A DNA stretch of 64,000 bases from Ovis canadensis (Eukaryota > Chordata > Mammalia > Artiodactyla > Bovidae), in the NCBI RefSeq assembly GCF_042477335.2, contig NC_091251.1:33434501-33498500 (forward strand), given 5' to 3'. The position numbers were made by a program, and so were the translations under genes. The notes beneath the pieces are model-generated. The model did not search any database. It saw nothing but the letters and a program-made list of their open reading frames with translations, and was not told the DNA's origin. Positions 44,297-55,174 of the stretch are shown piece by piece. Numbering within the stretch: position 1 is the stretch's first letter; every line of letters starts with the position of its first letter.

Positions 44297-47200
44297 CAAT
44301 TCAGTTCAGTTCAGTCGCTCAGTCGTGTCCAACTCTTTGCGACCCCATAAATCACAGCACGCCAGGCCTCCCTGTCCATCACCAACTCCTGGAGTTCACT
44401 CAGACTCACGTCCATCGAGTCCGTGATGCCATCCAGCCATCTCATCCTCTGTCGTCCCCTTCTCCTCCTGCCCCCAATCCCTCCCAGCATCAGAGTCTTT
44501 TCCAATGAGTCAACACTTTGCATGAGGTGGCTAAAGTATTGGAGTTTCAGCTTTAGCATCATTCCTTCCAAAGAATACCCAGGACTGGTCTCTTTTAGAA
44601 TGGACTGGTTGGATCTCCTTGCAGTCCAAGGGACTCTCAAGAGTCTTCTCCAACAACACAGTTCAAAAGCATCAGTTCTTTGGTGCTCAGCTTTCTTTAC
44701 AGTCCAACTCTCACATCCATACATGACCATTGGAAAAAATCATAGCCTTGACTAGATGGACCTTTGTTGGCAAAGTAATGTCTCTGTTTTTGAATATGCT
44801 ATCGAAGTTGGTCATAACTTTTCTTCCAAGGAGTAAGCGTCTTTTAATTTCATGGCTGCAATCACCATCTGCAGTGATTTTGGAGCCCCCCCCAAATAAA
44901 GTCTGACACTGTTTCCACTGTTTCCCCATCTGTTTCCCATGAAGTGATGGGACCAGATGCCATGATCTTCATTTTCTGAATGTTGAGCTTTAAGCCAACT
45001 TTTTCACTCTCCTCTTTCACTTTCATCAAGGGGCTTTTTAGTTCCTCTTCCCTTTCTGCCATAAGGGTGGTGTCATCTGCATATCTGAGGTTATTGATAT
45101 TTCTCCTGGCAATCTTGATTCCAGCTTGTGCTTCCTCCAGCCCAGCATTTCTCATGATGTACTCTGCATAGAAGTTAAATAAGCAGGGTGACAATATACA
45201 GCCTTGACGTACTCCTTTTCCTATTTGGAACCAGTCTGTTGTTCCATGTCCAGTTCTAACTGTTGCTTCCTAACTTGCATATAGGTTTCTCAAGAGGCAG
45301 GTCAGGTGGTCTGGTATTCCCATCTCTCTCAGAATTTTCCACAGTTTATTGTGATCCACACAGTCAAAGGCTTTGGCATAGTCAATAAAGCAGAAATAGA
45401 TGTTTTTCTGGAACTCCCTTGCTTTTTCCATGATCCGGTGGATGTTGGCAATTTGATCTCTGGTTCCTCTGCCTTTTCTAAAACCAGCTTGAACATCTGG
45501 GAGTTCACAGTTCACATACTGCTGAAGCCTGGCTTGGAGAATTTTGAGCATTACTTTACTAGCATGTGAGATGAGAGCAATTGTGTAGTAGTTTGAGCAT
45601 TCTTTGGCATTGCTTTTCTTTGGGATTGGAATGAAAACTGACCTTTTCCAGTCCTGTGGCCGCTGCTGTTTTCCAAATTTGCTGGCATATTGAGTGCAGC
45701 ACTTTCATAGCATCACCTTCCCGGATTTGCAATAGCTCAACTGGAATTCCATCACCTCCACTAGCTTTGTTCGTAGTGATGCTTTCTGAGGCCCACTTGA
45801 CTTCACATTCCAGGATGTCTGGCTCTAGGTGAGTGATCACACCATCGTGATTATCTGGGTCATGAAGCTCTTTTTTGTATAGTTCTTCTGTGTATTCTTG
45901 CCACCTCTTCTTAATATCTTCTGCTTCTGTTAGGTCCATACCATTTCTGTGCTTTATTGAGCCCATTTTTGCATGATATGTTCCCTTGGTATCTCTAATT
46001 TTCTTGAAGAGATCTCTAGTTTTTCCCATTCTGTTGTTTTCCTCTATTTCTTTACACTGATCGCTGAAGAAGGCTTTCTTATGTCTCCTTGCTATTCTTT
46101 GGAACTCTGCATTCAGATGCTTATATCTTTCCTTTTTCCCCTTGCTTTTCATTTCTCTTCTTTTCACAGCTATATGTAAGGCCTCCCCAAACACCCATTT
46201 TGCTTTTTTGCTTTTCTTTTCCATGGGGATGGTTTTGATCCCTGTCTCCTGTACAATGTCACAAACCTCTGTCCATAGTTCATCAGGCACTCTGTCTATC
46301 AGATCTAGTCCCTTAAATCTATTTCTCACTTTCACTGTATAATCATAAGAGATTTGATTTAGGTCATACCTGAATGGTCTAGCGGTTTTCCCTACTTTCT
46401 TCAATTGAAGTCTGAATTTGGCAATAAGGAGTTCATCATCTGAGCCACAGTCAGCTCCCAGTCTTGTTTTTGCTGACTCTGTGAAGCTTCTCCATCTTGA
46501 CTGGAAAGAATATAATCAATCTGATTTCAGTGTTGACCATCTGGTGATGTCAATGTGTAGAGTCTTCTCTTGTGTTGTTCGAAGAGGGTGTTTGCTATGA
46601 CCAGTGCGTTCTCTTAGCAAAACTCTATTAGCCTTTGCCCTACTTCATTTTGTACTCCAAGGCCAAATTTGCCTGTTACTCCAGGTGTTTCTTGACTTCC
46701 TACTTTTTCATTCCAGTCCCCTATAATGAAAAGGACATCTTTTATGGGTGTTAGTTCTAAAAGGTCTTGTAGGTCTTCATAAAATCATTTAACTTCAGCT
46801 TCTTCAGTGTTACTGGTTGGGGCATAGGCTTGGGTCACTGTGATATTGAATGGTTTGCCTTGGAAATGAACAGAGATCATTCTGTCATTTTTGAGATTGC
46901 ATCCAAGTACTGCATTTCAAACTCTCTTGTGGACCAGGATGGCTACTCCATTTCTTCTAAGGGATTCCTGCCTGCAGTAGTAGATATAATGGTCATCTGA
47001 GTTAAATTCACCCATTCCAGTCCATTTTAGTTTGCTGATTCCTAGAATGTCGATGTTCTCTCTTGCCATCTCCTGTTTGACCACTTCCAATTTGCCTTGA
47101 TTCACAGACCTGACATTCCAGGTTCCTATGCAATATTGCTCTTTACAGCATCAGACCTTGCTTCTATCACCAGTCACATCCACAATTGGGTGTTGTTTTT

Positions 47201-47451
47201 GCTTTGGCTCCATCCCTTCATTCTTTCTGGAGTTATTTCTCCACTGATCTCCAGTAGCATATTGGGCACCTACCGACCTGGGGAGTTCCCCTTTCAGTAT
47301 CCTATCATTTTGCCTTTTCGTACTGTTCATGGGGTTCTCAAGGCAAGAATGCTAAAGTGGTTTGCCATTCCCTTCTCCAGTGGACCACATTCTGTCAGAC
47401 CTCTCCACCATAACCCATCCATCTTGGGTGGCCCCACACGACATGGCTTAG
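44297..47451 (-). mobile_element. BovB LINE, near full length
   Basis: The 3155-base element is bounded by the perfect 12-base duplication tatccccatatt at 44285-44296 and 47452-47463. The 3' end (TCAGTTCAG repeat) is at left. The sequence runs through RT, linker and endonuclease to a 5' region near 47450 that contains a Bov-A-like stretch (GGAGAAGGGAATGGC on minus, about 47380). Length fits a complete BovB of about 3.2 kb. Confidence 0.93.
44311..47105 (-). pseudogene. BovB ORF2 remnant: endonuclease, linker, reverse transcriptase
   Basis: BovB ORF2 normally encodes an AP-type endonuclease and reverse transcriptase that copies its own RNA at a nick. Endonuclease N-terminus at 46917-47105 (ENIDILGISKLKWTGMG); linker and RT start at 45559-46404; palm motif FIDYAKAFDCVDH near 45380; RYADDTTLMAE near 45070; C-terminal parts 44311-44929. 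Breaks include a two-base loss near 45667 that changes frame before the RT core, and stops in the endonuclease at about 46430-46910. The Lys in GISKLKW stands where related copies are expected to have the catalytic Glu. Confidence 0.88.
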
Positions 47452-47600
47452 TATCCCCATATTACACATGGGCAAAATGAGGCAAAGAGAGGTTAAAGAA
47501 CTTCCCCAAGGTGACCCAGCTAGTAAGAGTCAGATCTGGAATTTGAATCTAGGCCATCTGGCTCCAAAGACACACATATGCCCTCTCTATTGACATAAGA

Positions 47601-48829
47601 CAGATTAACAGGAGAAAAACAAATGTAACTTCATACTTGTGGGAACCTCACATAGACATAAGAGGGTCAAAGACAGGCAATTGAAGCTTGCATGTCATTC
47701 TGAGCTAAGGAGAGAAGGTAGGGGCCTGGGCTTCAAAGTGGAGGAAGGTAATTCATAGGAAGATGGGAAGGGCAAATATTTGGTAAAGAAATTATTGCCC
47801 TGCCATGCAGAGACAATGGGGACATAGAGAGGACATTGAAGTTCCCTGCCAGCTTCCCATATCTTTGGCCATATTCTTTGTGATTGTCTTTGGTGATAGT
47901 TCTCTTCCTAGACTAGGCCCTCTAAGTTGTTTTAGGCATCAAAGGTAGAGGTATTATAAAAAGGTCTTCCTGAGTCTTTTAGGCATTGATTGACTTCAAG
48001 TCAAAATAATTCAAATGACAAAGTGGCATGTTTTGAGGAAGCTTGTTCTGAATCTCTTCAATATCTAGCCAATCCAATTCTTGAAAATGTTAGTTTCAAC
48101 ACTGACTTTTTTTTGTATCAATATTATCTTTGCTTTGTTCCTGTATAATTCCCCATCCCACTCCCCATGGGTGTTCCTTGATGAGAGCTGAGGTGTGGAA
48201 AAGTCCTTAAATGAAAACTATCCACACACCCACTGCCACCACCACCCCACCCCATTCTATCTAAATTCACAACAGCCCAACACAAGCTGAAACACTTGAT
48301 TTCTAATACCAGGCTATACTCTTAACAAAATTAAATATAAACGAGAGAAAGATAAGAAATCCTAAGGCATTTAAATATTAAATGAAGCATCCCAGAAACC
48401 AATATTTAGAATGTTTTTCTTGGCAACTGGGAAGTTTTTTCACTCTGAGTCACAGTAGAATAATGTGACTTTCTTCCTTTTTTAAGTTTGGCTAATGGGA
48501 AGGGGAGGTAGAAAAGGAGATTTTGCATAACTTTGAACACAGGTGCATTCTCAGGAAGATCATTTCTCAAAAAGACCACAGATAGAAGTTGAAGATCTGC
48601 AGACTGATTTCCCTTTTAAAAAGCAAATTTACTGAAGTATATTTTACCTATAAAATTAAGTATACAGTGACATTGCAACAATCTCATTAAGACAGTCTCA
48701 GAACATTTTCATCACTCCAATAAGATCCTTCCCGTCCTTTATAGTTAATCCCCATTCTCACCCCCAGCCCCAGGCAACCACTGATCCACTTTCTGCCTCT
48801 ATTAATTTTATATATATTTCCCTTTTCTG
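47601..48829. other. Single-copy sequence, no gene seen
   Basis: Only short frames. Nothing recognised. Confidence 0.4.
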
Positions 48830-48838
48830 AACTTTCAT

Positions 48839-49034
48839 GAAAGTGAAAGTTGCTCAGTTGTGTCTGACTCTTTGCGACCCCATGGACTATACAATACATT
48901 GAATTCTCCAGACCAGAATACTGGAGTGGGTAGCCATTTCCTTCTCCAGAGGATCTTCCCAACCCAGGGATTGAATCCAGGTCTCCTGCATAGCAGGCAG
49001 ATTCTTTACCAGATGAGCCACCAGGGAAGCTCTA
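48839..49034 (-). mobile_element. Bov-tA SINE
   Basis: Minus copy with a shortened 3' part. Duplication aactttcat at 48830-48838 and 49035-49043. Confidence 0.9.
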
Positions 49035-49043
49035 AACTTTCAT

Positions 49044-49794
49044 ATAAATGAGGAAATCAATTTCTTGAAAATACGTATGCCTACTTGGAAAGTCTTTGCT
49101 CATATATTGTTCTATAGCATTCTCTGGCCAAGTGGGTGGGACACTTGGTAACATGGGGAAGAATATTTATCTGTATAAAATATTCTATATATACATATTC
49201 TTCTTACCTTGGCGGTCAGCCCCAGGTGCTTTGCTTGATGCCTGGAGAGAATCTCAGTGACAGTACTAGCTCTCAGGTGTGCAGGTCCTCAGTGTTTGGG
49301 CAGCTGGCTACTCCTCTCTGTGCTTTAGCTCAAGCCATGCCTTTCTCTTCCTCCCAGAAGATACCCACCAGATCGCCATGCTCTCTTTCCAGCCTTAACT
49401 TTGTTGAGTCGTCAAAGCCCCAAACCAGGTATTTAAAGACACCAAATCATATTGTGTCCATCAGACAAGGCCTCTTAAACACTTTTCGTTATCATCATAG
49501 TGCACAGTGACCTCTGTGACTTTCTACAGCACTGTACTCATTTGCTTCCAAGACCGCTGTTCCTTTTCTTGTATTTTATGTTAACCACTGTTTATTCCAA
49601 GGCAGAAACCTCAGAATCAGCCATGATTCTTCTTCTCACTTCTTCCACATCCAACTATCACCAAGTCCTGCCAAAATTACATCTGCGCTGTGGAAGCTGA
49701 TCTCCTCCTCACCCCACTGTTACTGTATCTTACTGAGGTGGTCATGTATTTTGCCTGGAGTAGAGTTGTAGCTTCTTTTCTGCTGTTGCTTCCA
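49044..49794. other. Single-copy sequence, no gene seen
   Basis: A 124-codon plus frame (49136-49510) has no recognisable domain. Confidence 0.35.
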
Positions 49795-49878
49795 AACTAA
49801 GCTGAGGTGATCTTTCCAAGATGAAAATCTGATCAAGTCCATCTCATTGCTAAAATTCAACAATGGCTCTCCATCAAC
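49795..49878 (-). mobile_element. L2 LINE remnant
   Basis: AAAATCTGATCAAGTCCATC and AACAATGGCTCTCCATCAAC match an L2 segment. Short, and the strand assignment is tentative. Confidence 0.45.
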
Positions 49879-49881
49879 TTT

Positions 49882-50051
49882 TTTCTTTTTTTAAATTTTA
49901 TTGAAACATAGTTGATTTATAACGTTGTGTTAATTTCTGCTGTACAGCAAAGTGATTCAGATACATACACACATATATATTATTCTTTTTCAATATTCTT
50001 TTCCATTACGGTTTATCACAGAAAATTGAATATACTTCCCTGTGCTATTCA
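49882..50051 (-). mobile_element. L1 3'-end fragment
   Basis: TTTTATTGAAACATAGTTGA to ACTTCCCTGTGCTATTCAG is the reverse complement of the L1 3' end. Confidence 0.75.
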
Positions 50052-50178
50052 GTTGTTGTTGCTTAGTCACTAAGTTGTGTCCAACTCTTAAGAGCCCATG
50101 GACTGTAACCTGCTCAGCTCATCTGTCCATGCGGTTCTCCTGGCAAGAATACTGGAGGGGGTTGCTATTTCCTTCTCC
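50052..50178 (-). mobile_element. Bov-tA SINE, truncated
   Basis: Starts with the GTTGTTGCTTAGTCAC tail end directly after the L1 fragment and stops in the body at CCTTCTCCAT. Confidence 0.8.
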
Positions 50179-50205
50179 ATCTCCACTGACTTTTCTGATA
50201 GTTTA

Positions 50206-50561
50206 TTTTTATTTTTTTTTTGAAGGTTTAAAAAAATTTTTATTTAGGCTGAAATGATTCAAATATGCTAAGTTGAACAGGCAATCTGTACAAAGATTTT
50301 TCAGTTTTGATATCTTCTACATTAGATTCCATTATGTGTGCTTTGTTCTTTCTTCAGATCTAGGGGGAAAAGAAGAAAATCTGCCTTTCAACCAGTCATT
50401 TATTCCCCTCTTTGCCTTGTTGAGTAATTCTCATGATCCCTCAGACAGTTCCCTCTGGAACAAGCTTTCCTCTTCTCCCCCAGCCAGCCCCAGTGGGTTC
50501 ACCTTTACAGGCTCTGGGACTAGGACAGGAAGTAAGACTTGTGAGGATTTCTTCACTGGGA
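50206..50561 (-). pseudogene. 5'-truncated processed retrocopy of an unidentified transcript
   Basis: A 356-base insert is flanked by the perfect 14-base duplication tttctgatagttta at 50192-50205 and 50562-50575. On the minus strand it ends with AATAAAA near 50242 followed by an A-rich tail (T-rich on plus, 50206-50221), as expected for a retrocopied mRNA 3' end. One minus frame stays open to a stop at 50431-50433 (VLLPVLVPEPVKVNPLGLAG), but I do not recognise the protein. It is not an L1, BovB or SINE that I know. Confidence 0.7.
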
Positions 50562-50575
50562 TTTCTGATAGTTTA

Positions 50576-51125
50576 AATTCCTTGGCTTCCAAGGCTGGGA
50601 TTTTGTTGATCTGTCCCTGGCCTATTTCTCTTTGCCATCGCAAGCTCCTTTTACAAGAAATGTAACGCTATCCCTGTATTTCTACACTTATATTCTCCTC
50701 CTCTGGATTGCTCCTGCTCTTTGCTCCAGACTCAGAACAGGCATCATCTCCTCTGAAGGTGATTTTGCCTGCAGGGAAGGCTTCTTAGATACACCTGTTT
50801 GGTGTTTCCAACCAAACCCTCTGTCTCAGCCCTGTGCTTTCTCCCAGCCCCACTCAGGCTGATAGCACCTTAAGGGCAGAGTCGATATTTTATGCTTCTC
50901 CAAGGTCAGGTTTCCATATTTTGTTCGGAGTTCTCTTTAAAAAATGGCGTTTCTCTGTCGACGCCTTGAGCCTCTTGTGGCATCATGTGTCTTGTGTGTT
51001 GAGACCCAAAGAGTCAAAGCCTAAGATTCAGCTGGAGGAAGCAGATGTGTGGTCAAGCTGATGTTGTTTCCTATTACAGTCAGCCTCTTTCTTCCAAGGA
51101 GGGTCCAATTGCCTTTTTTTTTTTT
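50576..51125. other. Single-copy sequence, no gene seen
   Basis: No gene recognised. Confidence 0.4.
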
Positions 51126-51129
51126 TAAG

Positions 51130-51325
51130 TGCTTATTGTGTATCAAACTCAGATTCATTAAGGATTCTCATCTTTATAAAAATCCATTGAGGTAGGTGAT
51201 ACTATCCCCATTTACACATAGGGAAACCGGATCATAGAGAAGTTAAATAACTTGCCAAACCGCATATCGTCACTGTCCATTAGTAATGGGATTTGTCTCC
51301 AAACCCCATGCTCTTAACTTCTAAA
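51130..51325 (-). mobile_element. MIR SINE remnant
   Basis: CATTGAGGTAGGTGATACTA at 51184, ATCCCCATTTACACATAGGG and GAAGTTAAATAACTTGCCAA match MIR in reverse complement. Confidence 0.7.
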
Positions 51326-51535
51326 GTATCTATTAATATATCTATATAACTGTGTGTTTGTGTGTGTGTTATTGGTTTAGTAATGGAATGGATCAAATGT
51401 TGTGAGCTTAAATAATTTTGAATTCTGACCCAACACATTTATGGACATAGGAGGGTATCTAAGTGTGGACGAAGATGAAAACTGTGGAGGCTCTTTCCCC
51501 ATCCTGCTTTCATTTGGGCCTCCCTAAGCTCTTAT

Positions 51536-51655
51536 GGCAACCCACTCCAGTATTCTTGCCTGGAGAATCCCAGAGACAGAGGAGCCTAGTGGGATGCTGT
51601 CTATGGGGTCGCACAGAGTCGGACACGATTGAAGCGACTTAGCAGCAGCAGCAGC
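51536..51655 (+). mobile_element. Bov-A SINE at a reused target
   Basis: A single Bov-A unit with CAG tail, flanked by perfect 10-base copies aagctcttat at 51526-51535 and 51656-51665. The right copy is also the left target of the next BovB. Confidence 0.9.
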
Positions 51656-51665
51656 AAGCTCTTAT

Positions 51666-53442
51666 TGTGATTCACGGAGTCAAAGGCTTTGACATAGTCA
51701 ATAAAGCAGAAATAGATGTTTTCTAGCTTCTTTTTTCCATGATCCAGTGGATGTTGGCAATTTGATCTCTGGTTCCTCTGCCTTTTCTAAAACCAGCTTG
51801 AACATCTGGAAGCTCACAGTTCACAATACTGCTGAAGCCTGGCTTGGAGAATTTTGAGCATTACTTTACTAGCATGTGAGATGAGTGCAATTGTGCGATA
51901 GTTTGAGCATTCTTTGGCATTGCCTTTCTTTGGAATTGGAATGAAAAGTGACCTTTTCCAGTCCTGTGGCCACTGCTGAGTTTTCCAAATTTGCTGGCAT
52001 ATTGAGTGCAGCACTTTCCCAGCATCATCTTTCAGGATTTGCAATAGCTCAACTGGAATTCCATCACCTCCACTAGCTTTGTTCATAGTGATGCTTTGTA
52101 AGGCCCACTTGACTTCACATTCCAGGATGTCTGGCTCTTGGTGAGTGATCACACCATCGTGATCACACCATCGTGATTATCTTGGTCTTGAAGATCTTTT
52201 TTGTACAGTTCTTCTGTGTATTCTTGCCACCTCTTCTTAATATCTTCTGCTTCTGTTAGGTCCATACCATTTCTGTCCTTTATCGAGCCCATCTTTGCAT
52301 GAAATGTTCCCTTGGTATCTCTAATTTTCTTGAAGAGATCTCTAGTCTTTCTCATTCTGTTGTTTTCTTCTATTTCTTTGCATTGATCGTTGACTAAGTC
52401 TTTCTTATGTCTCCTTGCTATTCTTTGGAACTCTGCATTCAGATGCTTATATCTTTCTTTTTGAAGCAACAGTTAGAACTGGACATGGAACAACAGACTG
52501 GTTCCAAGTAGGAAAAGGAGTACGTCAAGGCTGTATATTGTCACCCTGCTTGTTTAACTTATATGCAGAGTACATCATGAGAAACGCTGGGCTGGAGGAA
52601 GCACAAGCTGGAATCAAGATTGCCAGGAGAAATATCAATAACCTCATATATGCAGATGACACCATCCTTATAGCAGAAAGTGAAGAGGAACTAAAAAGCC
52701 TCTTGATGAAAGTGAAAGAGGAGAGTGAAAAAGTTGGCTAAAAGCTCAACATTCAGAAAACAAAGATCATGGCATCTATTCCCATCACTTCATGGGAAAT
52801 AGATGGGGAAATAGTGGAAACAGTGTCAGACTTCAACTTTCTGGGCTCCAAAATCACTGCAGATGGTGACTGCAGCCATGAAATTAAAAGACGCTTACTC
52901 CTTGGAAGAAAAGTTATGACCAACCTAGATAGCATATTCAAAAGCAGAGACATTACTTTGCCAACAAAGGTCCGTCTAGTCAAGGCTATGGTTTTTCCAA
53001 TGGTCATGTATGGATGTGAGAGTTGGACTGTGAAGAAAGCTGAGTGCCGAAGAATTGATGCTTTTGAACTGTGGTGTTGGAGAAGGCTCTTGAGAGTCCC
53101 TTGGACTGCAAGGAGATCCAACCAGTCCATTCTGAAAGAGATCAGTCCTGGGTGTTCTTTGGAAGGAATGATGCTAAAGCTGAAACTCCAATACTTTAGC
53201 CACCTCATGTGAAGAGTTGACTCATTGGAAAAGACTCTGATGCTGGGAGGGATTGGGGGCAGGAGGAAAAGGTGATGACAGAGGATGAGATGGTTGGATG
53301 GCATCACTGACTCGATGGACGGGAGTTTGAGTGAAGTCCGGGAGTTGGTGATCGACAGGGAGGCCTGGCATGCTGCGATTCATGGGGTCGCAAAGAGTTG
53401 GACATGACTGAGTGACTGAATGAACTGAACTGAACTGAACTG
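51666..53442. mobile_element. BovB LINE with 5' inversion (twin priming)
   Basis: Left part 51666-52463 is BovB on the minus strand (linker to RT start, frames 52149-52469 and 51814-52152). Right part 52464-53442 is BovB on the plus strand (QAGIKIARRNINNLIYADDT frame 52415-52741; 52769-53212) ending in the GAACTGAACTGA tail. In element order the right part begins about 85 bases after the inverted part ends. The whole is flanked by aagctcttat at 51656-51665 and 53443-53452. This is the classic structure of a twin-primed LINE. The two parts are not both in one readable frame. Confidence 0.92.
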
Positions 53443-53672
53443 AAGCTCTTATTCTTTTCCTGGTGTCCATTCCTAATTCCTTGGAATAGGAATTATACCT
53501 GGAATAAGTCTGTTCTTTTTCAAATATTGCATGTCTAAGTCTTATTAGCAAGGATTCTGCAACCAGTTTTAGAGTCAGTCTTAAATATACAGACAATCCT
53601 TCCGTATCGGGCAGTTTCTTGACAAAGTATGCCTAGTATAGTTTGCCTTTTCTGGCTATGAGTCCACGTATG

Positions 53673-53809
53673 GTTTTTGTTGTTGTCATTGTTTCTCGGG
53701 TTTCTTTGGCTGTCCAGAATGTGGGATCTTAATCCCCCGGCCAGGGATTGAACCCGTGCCCTTGCAGTGGAAGCGTGGCGCTCAGACCACTGGACCACTG
53801 GGGAATTCC
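53673..53809 (-). mobile_element. CHR-type SINE at a reused target
   Basis: CHR from GGTTTTTGTTGTTG at left to GGACCACTGGGGAATTCC at right. Flanks ccacgtatg (53664-53672) and ccacctatg (53810-53818) form a 9-base duplication with one mismatch. Confidence 0.82.
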
Positions 53810-53820
53810 CCACCTATGCT

Positions 53821-55161
53821 GTTTTTCTTTTCAATTTATGTTTCAAATGTGATGGGTTTCTTTTATTTTACTGTGATGCAAAACCAAAGATTCTACTACC
53901 ATACAGAGACCAGTGTATTATAAGGTCATGAAAAAGTGCTGTGGGACATGCAGGACATGATGGACAACTGGAGGGTCAGGTCATCTCCTTTGTAACATGA
54001 CACTACATTGTCGCTGAGCAACACATTGATAACAACACTGAGGAACTGAACTGAAATGTGGCATGAATGTGACAACTTCCGGGCATGCCTTCAAGCACCT
54101 CCGTTAGGATGGACTTGGTACCTAAGCTTCAGTGTGGGGAGGATTACAATTCTTTGGAAGAATAAAAAGTTCACACTTTTGAATTTCACAGAAGAATTTT
54201 AAGGCCAAAACATAGTGGGTTCATTTCTCTTCACCTCCAGGGACAAAGCTGATGCTTTATTCAAAGCCACATTAAACTTCTAGTTCAAATCCAAGCCTGA
54301 ACTTGTGCCCTTCTGCATTGAATTTCTTTCCATCGATTAGAGTTGACAGGGTCAGTTTCACTCCTGGTCAAAGGGTCTGAGTGTAACCCAGTCCAATCAG
54401 GCTGGCATTGTTTACTTTAGCACAGAGAGACGTTCTACAGTTCAGCTTGTACTTAGCAGCAATGCCGAAGCGGGTGTTCTTACTACTGGCTGTCCACGCG
54501 AGGTGTATTGACATTTCAGTCTTATTCACCTTCTGGTAGATCGACCCTCCAAACTCAGCGCCATCATTCACATGAGTGTGCAGCTGGAAGTCTGCAGCCT
54601 TGTAACCCAGGGTGAAATTATTCTGTGACAGTTTGCATTTGTCTGTGTCAAAACTCATCTGATAGCCAGCAAGTCAACCTTCAAAGGCCAACACAGCCTA
54701 GCCATAGATGGTTGGTCCAGAAAAATCTATATCAGCATTACTGCCAAGACTGAAACAATCTGGTTTATATGAGGCCTTCAATTTCCCACCCTTCTTTCTG
54801 TGTTCGGTACAAACATGGTATCAAGAGTCAATTTCAACCCTTCAGCCAACTTATTCTCCCGAGAGATTTCTGTCCCAAGAGTATTGTTTGTGTTCCACTT
54901 CTGGGTGAAGGTCAGTCCATAGTTACAGATCTTGTATTTGGTCTCTAGGTTGCCTGATGCTTTCCCTGTATCAGTGTAAGCATGACCAGAAGTAAAAAAT
55001 TCCACTCCATGATTTGGTTCTCAGGTCTATTTTGACCATGCCAAAGCCATATGCTTTGTTGAAGACATCTTTGGCAGCCTTTCCTAGGTCACAGTAAGTT
55101 GGTGTGTTACACATATCGCCAACTGGAAGGCCTGTTCACTCCTCCAGGACACCACTGAAGC
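53821..55161 (-). pseudogene. VDAC3: Processed pseudogene of VDAC3
   Basis: An intronless copy of the mitochondrial outer-membrane channel VDAC3. The coding region runs from ATG at 55114 to TAA at 54272-54274. Identifying segments are [69 protein letters not shown] and [14 protein letters not shown]. These fit VDAC3 better than VDAC1 or VDAC2. Breaks: a frame change near 55020, another near 54790, and TGG to TGA near 54676. About 450 bases of 3' UTR follow. The perfect 13-base duplication ccccacctatgct lies at 53808-53820 and 55162-55174; the terminal A-tail is degenerate. Confidence 0.93.
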
Positions 55162-55174
55162 CCCACCTATGCTT

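Larger units (their letters stand above)
44215..47600 (-). mobile_element. MIR SINE split by BovB
   Basis: MIR reverse complement runs 44215-44296 and resumes at 47464-47600 (GAGGCAAAGAGAGGTTAAAG at 47480). The two halves are collinear once the BovB and one duplicated target are removed. Confidence 0.7.

Noticed and set aside
50273-50665. 130-codon plus-strand frame
   Set aside because: It crosses the right edge of a retro-insert whose tail and target duplication show that the sense strand is minus.
52753-53307. 184-codon minus-strand frame
   Set aside because: Antisense of the plus-oriented BovB 3' part in the inverted element.
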